A DNA stretch of 64,000 bases. Source: Neisseria musculi. Lineage in GTDB: Bacteria > Pseudomonadota > Gammaproteobacteria > Burkholderiales > Neisseriaceae. Of the stretch, positions 57,616 to 64,000 are shown one piece after another; position 1 is the stretch's first letter; every line of letters begins with the position of its first letter. The translations under genes and the position numbers were made by a program. Where the stretch lies: positions 1,178,001-1,242,000 of the forward strand of contig NZ_CP060414.2 of the NCBI RefSeq assembly GCF_014297595.2. The letters are read 5' to 3'. The notes under the pieces were generated by a model. That model ran no database searches. It was not told the DNA's origin and worked only from the letters and a program-made list of their open reading frames with translations.

Positions 57616-59859
57616 ATGAAAAAACAAACATATAAAACCGCCCTGCTGCCCCTGCTGGTTTTTCAGGCATGGGCTTATGCCGACACACCGGCTGTGCCTG
57701 CCGTTGTTGAAAATACAGAAATCGGCACCGTAACAGTGAAAGGCAAGGCAGCCAAATCTTATTCTATCGCCAGCGACGGCGATCTGCGCGACCGCGTGAA
57801 CTTGGGTCTGCTCGGCAAGGCCAACGCCTTCACCGCGCCGGTTACCGTGGTGAATTACGATGAAAAAGCCCTCAATAACACCGAAGCGCGCACGTTGGTG
57901 GATGCCATCGCCAAACACGATGCCTCCACATGGCAGTTCGGCGGCGAAAGCAATACGCTCACCGGCCTGTATTTCCGCGGCTATCAGTTAGATGCACGCC
58001 AATTCAGCGTAAACGGCCTGGCCGGTATGTACGGCACGCAAGGCACCTCCAGCGTACAGGTGGCTTCGGCGCAACTGATTAAAGGCGCATCCACCGCCAT
58101 TACCGGCATGGATCCGGAAGGCGCGGTATCCGGCGCCGTCAATATCGAAACCAAAAAAGCCGCAGATGAAGGCAACCGCAAAATCGGCGCGGGCTACTTC
58201 AGCGACAGCCGCGCCCAAGGTACATTCGACTTGGGGCAGCGTTTCGGTGAAAACAAACAGTTCGGCGTGCGTGCAAACGGCAAGCTGCGCCACGGCGACA
58301 CCCCGCGCAACGGTTACAGCGAAGACAATAAAGAATTTGCGCTCAATGCCGATTACCGTGGCGACAAACTGCGTGTGGCGTTTGACTCCATTTACTCCAA
58401 GCGCAAAGCCGAAGGCGGCCGCGCCCGTATTCAGGATATCCAAAGCGCAAACGGCCGTTTGTTTGACGCGCCGGACGGCAAAACCAACCTCTTACCGGGT
58501 TGGAACCGGCAAAACACCACCGGCCAAACCAATATGCTGACGTTTGAATATGATCTTGACGCACCGATACAAATCAGCGGCGGCATCGGTTATAACAAAG
58601 CGCGTTATTACGGCACGCTGGTTTCGCCAACGGCCTGCGCCACCGCCACCACCACCCGCCCGCAAAGCGGAAACAATTGTGACGGCACGCAATACACCAC
58701 CGGCCGCGCCCGCATAACCGGCCAATATTTCCGCACCCTCAGCATGAATCTGGCCGCGCGCGGCGAATTTGAAACCGGGCCGGTCAGCCACAACTGGAAT
58801 GCCGCATTCGACCGCATTATCCGCAACCGCACCACGCTGCAAAGCGCGCAAAGTGCCGCAAACAGCAGCCGCGTGATCACACCTTACGGCGCAACCAGTA
58901 TTGAAGAGCAGCTGGCGGCCTACCGGCCGGTTATCCCCACAGCGATGAACACCAGCCTGGATACCAATGTCAAGGTAAACAGCCTGGCGTTATCGGATAC
59001 CTTGGGCTTTTTCGGCAACAAATACCGCCTGACTTTAGGCGGCCGCTATCAAATGATTGATCAAACAGATAAAAGAGAAGGAAGCAGCGCAGACGCCTCC
59101 CGCTTCAGCCCCATGGCCATGGCCGCCTGGGTGCCTTCTCCCGATTTTGTGGTTTACGGCAACTATATGGAAGATTTGGAGCCCGGAGCCGTCACCACCG
59201 ACACCGCAACAGGCGATGCGGGCATGTCCGACCCGCGCGTCAGCCGCCAGTTTGAGGTAGGCGTACGCAAAAACTGGGGTGATTTTGTTACCACGCTCAA
59301 TGCCTTCCAGATCACCCGGCCCGGCTATTACCGCACCAATTCCGCTGCCTATATCGCCAACCGCCTGGCCGGCAAACCGCGCGGTACCGAACGCAACCGC
59401 GGTGTGGAATTCAGCACTTACGCCAACCTGCTGAACCAAACCCTGCGTCCGAGTTTCGGCATCATGTATCTGCAATCCCGCGTAAAAGATTATCCCACCT
59501 ACGCCGAAACATTCGCCAACGGCGTGCAGGTTGCCAACCCCAATGTGATTGCCAAAGCCGGTGTCGAATGGGATACGCCGTTTGTTAAAGGGCTGACCTT
59601 AAGCAGCAATGTGCAACATTTCGGCAAATCCTACCAGCGCACCGACAAGGCTTACGCCTTCCCCTCTTACACCCTAGTGGATGTGGGCGCGCGCTACAAA
59701 ACCAAGCTGGGCGGCAAAAACACCCTAACGGTGAGCAGCGCGGTAGAAAATCTGTTCAACAAAAACTACTGGCAGGTGCAGCGCGGCCAATACGACCGCA
59801 GCTTCGCCGTGCTCGGTATGCCGCGCACTTATTGGCTGAAAGCCGAACTGGAGTTTTAA
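57616..59859 (+). CDS. TonB-dependent siderophore-type receptor
   Basis: A 747-residue outer-membrane receptor. The signal peptide ends AYA (cleavage after residue 22). EIGTVTVKGK is the TonB-box region, the plug lies at about 50-185 (RTLVDAIAKHDAST, FRGYQLDARQFSVNGL) and the rest is a beta-barrel ending in Phe. It resembles FhuE/FpvA-like ferric-siderophore receptors. The ligand is unknown and no periplasmic uptake genes are adjacent. AGAGGA lies 6 bases before the ATG. Confidence 0.9.
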   Translation: MKKQTYKTALLPLLVFQAWAYADTPAVPAVVENTEIGTVTVKGKAAKSYSIASDGDLRDRVNLGLLGKANAFTAPVTVVNYDEKALNNTEARTLVDAIAKHDASTWQFGGESNTLTGLYFRGYQLDARQFSVNGLAGMYGTQGTSSVQVASAQLIKGASTAITGMDPEGAVSGAVNIETKKAADEGNRKIGAGYFSDSRAQGTFDLGQRFGENKQFGVRANGKLRHGDTPRNGYSEDNKEFALNADYRGDKLRVAFDSIYSKRKAEGGRARIQDIQSANGRLFDAPDGKTNLLPGWNRQNTTGQTNMLTFEYDLDAPIQISGGIGYNKARYYGTLVSPTACATATTTRPQSGNNCDGTQYTTGRARITGQYFRTLSMNLAARGEFETGPVSHNWNAAFDRIIRNRTTLQSAQSAANSSRVITPYGATSIEEQLAAYRPVIPTAMNTSLDTNVKVNSLALSDTLGFFGNKYRLTLGGRYQMIDQTDKREGSSADASRFSPMAMAAWVPSPDFVVYGNYMEDLEPGAVTTDTATGDAGMSDPRVSRQFEVGVRKNWGDFVTTLNAFQITRPGYYRTNSAAYIANRLAGKPRGTERNRGVEFSTYANLLNQTLRPSFGIMYLQSRVKDYPTYAETFANGVQVANPNVIAKAGVEWDTPFVKGLTLSSNVQHFGKSYQRTDKAYAFPSYTLVDVGARYKTKLGGKNTLTVSSAVENLFNKNYWQVQRGQYDRSFAVLGMPRTYWLKAELEF

Positions 59860-59882
59860 CCGGATTAACACATCACCGACAC

Positions 59883-60445
59883 AGGCCGTCTGAAACTTTC
59901 AAACGGCCTGATATATTTTCAGACGGCTCGGCGGGTTGGAAAAGTTTGTTTTGCCTGCACTTTCATACCGGCAGTTTTTATTTCCGCCGAAATAGAAACA
60001 GCGGCATCGCGATGGCAGGCGTGTCCAAGCTTCACGCAACACCGCCCTGCCTTCAGGCATATTTGATAAGCGTCAAAACCCTAAAACAGAGCTTCCGGCA
60101 AAAAGAAAAATACAACCATGCCTGATTTTCGATATCCTCAGGCCGTCTGAAAGTTTCAGACGGCCTGATATTTTCAGACCGCCCGGCGGGTTGGAAAAGT
60201 TTGTTTGGTCTGCACTTTCATGCCGGCAGTTTTTATCTCTGCCGAAATAGAAACAGCGGCATCGCGATGGCAGGCGTGTCCAAGCTTCACGTAACACCGC
60301 CCTGCCTTCAGGAATATTTGATAAGCGTCAAAACCCTGAAACGGAGCTTCGGGCAAAAAGAAAAATACAACCATGCCCTGATTTTCGATATCTTCAGGCC
60401 GTCTGAAACTTTCAGACGCCCTGACGTATTTTAAAACGGCCCGTT
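59883..60445. repeat. 257-bp tandem repeat (two units plus start of third)
   Basis: Unit 1 is 59883-60139, unit 2 is 60140-60395 and a partial third begins at 60396. Each starts with an inverted DUS pair (AGGCCGTCTGAAA ... TTTCAGACGGCCT, imperfect in unit 1). A conserved body follows, with GGCGGGTTGGAAAAGTTTGT, GAAATAGAAACAGCGGCATC, GATGGCAGGCGTGTCCAAGC and GATAAGCGTCAAAACCCT. The first hairpin probably terminates the receptor transcript. No ORF in the unit is credible. Confidence 0.85.
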
Positions 60446-60453
60446 CGGTTTGC

Positions 60454-60741
60454 TTATTTGCCGAACGGCAGCCATATTCTGGCCAAGCCATACATCACCG
60501 CGCCGCCCGCACCCAGCAGCAGAAACAATATGCCTTTTTTGCGCGCATTCGGGCAAAACCAGTAAACGGCAGTGCTGAAGCTGAAAAACAGCACGGCCAC
60601 TACCCACACCAATTGCTTGTCTTTGAAGCGGTTAAGCATGTAGCTTTCGGTGATCACCACATACATCTGCCACAATGCCGCCATGCACATGCTGATGACG
60701 CCGGCGGGCAGAAAAACAATGCCGAGCAATTCTTTATTCAT
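60454..60741 (-). CDS. Small membrane protein, unknown
   Basis: A 95-residue protein with three hydrophobic segments (about 6-28, 44-62 and 70-90) and the loop RFKDKQLVWVV. It weakly recalls phospholipase D-nuclease N-terminal-like membrane proteins, but this is not secure. Its 3' end abuts the tandem repeat. Confidence 0.5.
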   Translation of the reverse strand: MNKELLGIVFLPAGVISMCMAALWQMYVVITESYMLNRFKDKQLVWVVAVLFFSFSTAVYWFCPNARKKGILFLLLGAGGAVMYGLARIWLPFGK

Positions 60742-61039
60742 TTTTTAAATGCGGCCGTCTGAAAAAATAAAGGCGCAATTATAAACCCTGCCGCAAACAA
60801 ACCGGAAGCCGCCAGTTTTCAGACGGCCTATAATATATATATAATAGTAATAGAAGAAATTTTGATTCTATAATGCTATTATTCTTATATTCACATGATA
60901 ATATATCTTGAAATTTTAAATATCTAGATGATATAGAAAACATAAGCTTTGACAGAGCAATAAGTTATCTATTCGATGTGCGTAACAATTCCTGCAACCA
61001 ATCAGTTAAACTCGGCCGCCGTCCGATAAGGAAACAGTA
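60742..61039. promoter_or_regulatory. AT-rich intergenic region
   Basis: One DUS-like site near 60816, then strongly AT-rich DNA (TATAATATATATATAATAG near 60828) likely to hold promoters for the DUF417 gene. No other feature seen. Confidence 0.35.
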
Positions 61040-61123
61040 ATGCCGTATAGAATTTTTACGGCAATAAAAATTACACCAACCCTAACCTACCCGTTTACTA
61101 AATTTTTATGCCTGTTTCGATAA
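61040..61123 (+). CDS. Possible 27-residue leader ORF
   Basis: ATG at 61040 with AAGGAA upstream opens a 27-codon frame ending at TAA 61121-61123. It starts with MPYRIFTAIK and has no recognisable family. GCCGTA (61042-61047) and TACGGC can form a small hairpin right after the start codon. It could be a regulatory leader for the DUF417 gene or chance. Confidence 0.3.
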   Translation: MPYRIFTAIKITPTLTYPFTKFLCLFR

Positions 61124-61195
61124 AAGGCTGGAATCACCTACATTTTCCAACAACAATACAATATGTTCAACAACCTTAGCTTAAGGAGTATTACA

Positions 61196-61774
61196 ATGAG
61201 TCCGTTTCACAAGCTTCTGGAAAAAATCGCACATGCCGATAAACTCGGTGTTTTTCTCTGCCGTTTTTCCATCTTTGTCGTATTTGCCTGGATAGGCTGG
61301 CTGAAATTTATTCCATATGAAGCCGATAGTATCGTACCGTTTGTTGCCAACAGTCCCTTTATGTCGTGGCTGTATAACGATCCCCTGAATTATGTTCAAT
61401 ATATGAATCATGAAGGGGTATTGAACGAGGCCAATCGCGCATGGCATTTGGCCAACAACACCTACGGCTATTCCAACGGTTTAGGCGTAGTGGAGCTGGT
61501 ATTTGCCTTTATGATTATGGCGCACTATATCAATCCGCGTATAGGCTTTATCGGCGCGACACTCTGTTTTCTCACCCCTTTTATTACTTACACTTTTTTG
61601 ATTTTCACGCCTGAAACATGGGTACATGGTGCAGATGCGCATACCGGCTTTCCTTACCTTTCCGGTGCAGGCCGTTTGGTATTGAAAGACATTATGATGC
61701 TTGCAGCAGGCTTCATTGCCATGATAGATTCTGCACGCGCAATCCTAAACAACAAAAAAGCAGCGTTCGCTTAG
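61196..61774 (+). CDS. DUF417 membrane protein (RclC/YkgB-like)
   Basis: A 192-residue inner-membrane protein with about four helices. FAWIGWLKFIPYEADSI, PFVANSPFMSWLY and GRLVLKDIMMLAAG match the DUF417 family, whose E. coli member RclC (YkgB) belongs to the reactive-chlorine resistance system. AAGGAG precedes the ATG at 61196. It is followed by an AhpD-like gene, suggesting a shared oxidative-stress role (inference). Confidence 0.82.
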   Translation: MSPFHKLLEKIAHADKLGVFLCRFSIFVVFAWIGWLKFIPYEADSIVPFVANSPFMSWLYNDPLNYVQYMNHEGVLNEANRAWHLANNTYGYSNGLGVVELVFAFMIMAHYINPRIGFIGATLCFLTPFITYTFLIFTPETWVHGADAHTGFPYLSGAGRLVLKDIMMLAAGFIAMIDSARAILNNKKAAFA

Positions 61775-61859
61775 GCCTGCCTACGCTGTAAGTTCTAAAA
61801 ACGATAAATCCGCCTGAAAGCGTCTTTATCGTTTTCAACTCACTACTGAAAGGAAAAAT

Positions 61860-62195
61860 ATGTTTAAAGATTGGCCCGAACACACTGCTTTTGTCAAACA
61901 GTCTTTTGCAAGCTTAGGTAAGAAACATCCAAAAATGCTCCAGGCTTATGGAGCATTGGAGCAAGCAGCGGCGGCAGAGGCTTTAGACGAAAAAACCCGC
62001 GAACTGATTGCAATAGCAGTCGCCATTACCACGCGCTGCGAGAGTTGCATCAGTGTGCATGCCGAAAAAGCTGTAAAAGCCGGGGCAACCGAAAGCGAGA
62101 TTGCCGGAGCGTTGGCAATGGCTATTTCACTCAATGCAGGTGCTGCCTATACATATGCACTGCGTGCACTGGAAGCAGTAGAGAACCAAAGATGA
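61860..62195 (+). CDS. Carboxymuconolactone decarboxylase/AhpD-like protein
   Basis: A 111-residue AhpD-fold protein. The redox motif C60ESC63 with H67 follows the helix EKTRELIAIAVAITTR. The length and ATESEIAGALAMAI helix suit the small CMD family, members of which act as thiol peroxidases or partners of them. GAAAGGAAAAAT precedes the ATG. It follows the DUF417 gene by 85 bases on the same strand. Confidence 0.85.
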   Translation: MFKDWPEHTAFVKQSFASLGKKHPKMLQAYGALEQAAAAEALDEKTRELIAIAVAITTRCESCISVHAEKAVKAGATESEIAGALAMAISLNAGAAYTYALRALEAVENQR

Positions 62196-62272
62196 CACTG
62201 CCCCAAGCCGGCAGACAGTGCCTCCCGATTTTACAGTCACCGCACACTGCCGGGCTGCGGCAAAAAATGTAA

Positions 62273-62318
62273 AACCACACCGGAGAAGCAGCCGGACAAT
62301 TGCTTATCCGGTGTGGTT
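62273..62318 (+). terminator. Intrinsic terminator (not DUS-based)
   Basis: Perfect 12-bp arms AACCACACCGGA (62273-62284) and TCCGGTGTGGTT (62307-62318), loop 22, followed by TTTTTAT. A textbook terminator for the AhpD-like gene. Confidence 0.85.
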
Positions 62319-62780
62319 TTTTATTTACAATAAGGATATAAACCTTACAGCATCCCGACCAACGATAAAGATCTCCCTCTCTGAGAGGCGGTAAAACCGC
62401 ATCCCAATACTCCCTTTTACACTCCTGCCGGATCGGGCTGTCTCCAAAAAGCACCATATCCACCGTCTTAAGAGGTGTTTGGGTGCGCGTTCATACCACT
62501 ACTTCTGCTTTTGATGCTCATTCAGCACACCTATAACACGCCATGCAGCAGCTATCCAAATGCAGCAAATCGACTTCACCGCATTGACCGGGACAATCAA
62601 AGCAGCACTTTTGCTTTTCTCTGATTACCAATACAGCGGGCCCGCTCAATTTTCTCTACGGTTTTGCCGTACTCCCGCACTTACTGCCTGATTGCTGCCC
62701 TGCACCCCAAATGGGCGATAGCTAACCGGCAGCATTCCAGCGATAATAACGCCCCTTTCCCACCTTTACGACAAGCTTTT
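62319..62780. other. Intergenic with short coding-like fragment
   Basis: On the minus strand 62463-62345 reads MDMVLFGDSPIRQECKRE and on as protein-like text with no recognised family. It could be a remnant. Nothing else seen before the LysE-type gene. Confidence 0.3.
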
Positions 62781-63404
62781 ATGCAGCCTTTTTTCACCGG
62801 CCTGATGATTACCGGCGGCCTGATTGCCGCCATCGGTGCACAAAATGCCTTTGTTTTAAAACAAGGCTTGCTCAAACAACATATAGGCTTGGTTGTGTTG
62901 CTGTGTTGGCTGTGCGATGTAGTGCTGATTGCGCTGGGCATATTCGGTACCGCCGCCCTGCTTGCCGGCAACCCCGCCGCCTCGGCACTGTTAGCACTGG
63001 CCGGCAGCCTGTTTCTGCTGGCCTATGGCGCGATAAACGCCAAACGCGCTTGGCAGGGCGGCGGGCATTTGGCAGTAAACACCGATGCCGCAGCTGCTTC
63101 CTCGCTGAAAACCGCAACCACCACACTCGCGCTCACCCTGCTCAACCCCCATGTATATATCGACACGGTGGTGTTAATCGGCGGAGCCGCCTCGTCTTTC
63201 AATCAAACAGGCAAAATGCTGTTTCTGCTCGGCTCGCTAACTGCCTCGGCATGTTGGTTTGTTTCGATAGGTTTCGGCGCACGCCTGCTGCTGCCGCTGT
63301 TCCGCCGCGAACGCGTGTGGCAGGTTCTCGAGGGTCTGATTGCCCTGATGATGTTTTATCTGGCATGGAATTTGCTGCAGCAAGCCCTGGCTCTGTTGTT
63401 TTGA
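62781..63404 (+). CDS. ArgO/LysE-family amino-acid exporter
   Basis: A 207-residue LysE/ArgO-type exporter with about six helices. GLIAAIGAQNAFVLKQGLL is the conserved N-terminal block, and LTLLNPHVYIDTVVLIGG the conserved fourth region. Family members export arginine or lysine. The frame opens at 62664; the ATG at 62781 matches homologues. No ArgP/LysG regulator gene is adjacent. Confidence 0.88.
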   Translation: MQPFFTGLMITGGLIAAIGAQNAFVLKQGLLKQHIGLVVLLCWLCDVVLIALGIFGTAALLAGNPAASALLALAGSLFLLAYGAINAKRAWQGGGHLAVNTDAAAASSLKTATTTLALTLLNPHVYIDTVVLIGGAASSFNQTGKMLFLLGSLTASACWFVSIGFGARLLLPLFRRERVWQVLEGLIALMMFYLAWNLLQQALALLF

Positions 63405-63424
63405 TACGGCAAAGCAACCCGTCA

Positions 63425-63458
63425 AAGGCCGTCTAAATCAATATGTTCAGACGGCCTT
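63425..63458 (+). terminator. DUS-pair terminator
   Basis: 10-bp arms AAGGCCGTCT (63425-63434) and complement (63449-63458) after the exporter gene. The first DUS is altered (GTCTAAA). Confidence 0.55.
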
Positions 63459-63618
63459 GAAATATAAAAAACCATATAAAAACAATATAATAAATGGATT
63501 AAACGGCATGCTGTGCGCCGTGCTTTACCAACCCTAACAACCCCGCCGGGCAGAACCCGATATACTGGCTGCCGTTCAGCCGCCTGCGGTATTAACCGGT
63601 TTATGAAAGGATCAAACC

Positions 63619-64000
63619 ATGAAACACATTCTGTTTGCCACCACCCTCGCCGCCACCTTGAGCGCCTGCACCGTAGGCACGCCCGGTATGTCGGTGGGCG
63701 TGGGGGTGGGTACCGGCATAGGCCGCCATGTCGGCTTGGGCACGTCTATCAATATTCCCGTAGGGCTGGACCGCACCCGCACCAGCGGCAACAAAGACGG
63801 CACAAACGTGGTGGAAGAACAAACCGTTACCTATTTCGATGCACAAGGCAACGCCCGCAACCAACCGGTTAAAGGCGGCTTTCACCGCCAACTGGTCGGC
63901 AGGCGCAGCAACGAATACATCGTGCAGGATTTTTACAGCGACAACAACCAAAAACGCACCGACCCCTACACCCTGCCCCGCAGCCGGCTGATGGATTTCC
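63619..64000 (+). CDS. Putative lipoprotein, cut by window end
   Basis: At least 127 residues, open at the window end. The signal peptide ends LAATLSAC with Cys at 17, so a lipoprotein. A Gly/Val-rich stretch (GMSVGVGVGTGIGRHVGLGT) follows, then NIPVGLD and a mixed region with VEEQTVTYFDAQGNARNQ. It recalls small conserved neisserial lipoproteins of unknown function. GAAAGGATC lies before the ATG. Confidence 0.7.
   Translation, partial: MKHILFATTLAATLSACTVGTPGMSVGVGVGTGIGRHVGLGTSINIPVGLDRTRTSGNKDGTNVVEEQTVTYFDAQGNARNQPVKGGFHRQLVGRRSNEYIVQDFYSDNNQKRTDPYTLPRSRLMDF

Noticed and set aside
59883..60445. CRISPR-like array
   Set aside because: The unit is 257 bases, with only two copies and no spacers; it is a tandem duplication.
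62664..62780. N-terminal extension of the LysE-type exporter
   Set aside because: No homology or ribosome site; the family starts at the ATG at 62781.

Overview
The window is chromosomal DNA of a Neisseria species. Dozens of copies of the 12-mer AGGCCGTCTGAA, the AG dialect of the neisserial DNA uptake sequence (DUS), lie mostly between genes, often as inverted pairs that form terminator-like hairpins. Meningococci and gonococci mainly use the ATGCCGTCTGAA form, so a commensal or animal-associated Neisseria is more likely. A Correia-type repeat, two IS1016-like elements, the maltose phosphorylase cluster, and the envC-ctpA and comL(bamD)/rluD arrangements fit this assignment. Species level cannot be decided from the sequence alone.

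Layout. 0-8 kb: a ProQ-family RNA chaperone, an EamA transporter, EnvC and the CtpA protease separated by a 1.3 kb gene-free stretch full of DUS, then a DUF2062 membrane protein overlapping an HExxH metallopeptidase-like gene. 8-12 kb: a dead IS1016-like copy, then fdx and hscA (iron-sulfur assembly). 12-17.5 kb: the maltose operon (transporter, galM, mapA, pgmB) behind a candidate FNR-type promoter. 17.8-31 kb: housekeeping genes htpX, tyrB-like, bamD/rluD, nudB-like, hscB, a lipoprotein with a 13-C tract, a nucleoside hydrolase, recR, cca, rlmB, nfeD and a stomatin-like gene. 32.4-35.3 kb: a decay zone with a broken sulfate-binding protein gene carrying an 11-G tract, a broken phage-type adenine methylase, two degenerate tRNA-like sequences and a second dead IS1016-like copy. 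35.3-51.8 kb: ssb with an MFS gene, a lytic transglycosylase, ftsK, gloB, an orphan cbiM-like gene, ppx, pdxH, serS, holC, feoA-feoB with a Cys-rich microprotein, and nth. 52-64 kb: pirin, a CPA2 antiporter, an SbmA/YddA-like ABC exporter, a TonB-dependent receptor followed by a 257-bp tandem repeat, a DUF417 plus AhpD-like pair, an ArgO/LysE exporter, and a lipoprotein cut by the window end.

Functional themes. The maltose genes form a complete intracellular route: import, anomer conversion, phosphorolysis to glucose and beta-glucose-1-phosphate, and conversion to glucose-6-phosphate. hscA, hscB and fdx serve iron-sulfur cluster assembly. feoAB with its microprotein and the TonB receptor serve metal acquisition. 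EnvC, CtpA and the lytic transglycosylase act on the envelope. No complete novel defence or biosynthetic system is visible. The most notable signals are the two IS copies with shared inactivating lesions, the decay zone at 32.4-35.3 kb, the FNR-like promoter geometry, two homopolymer tracts inside genes, and several large non-DUS repeats.
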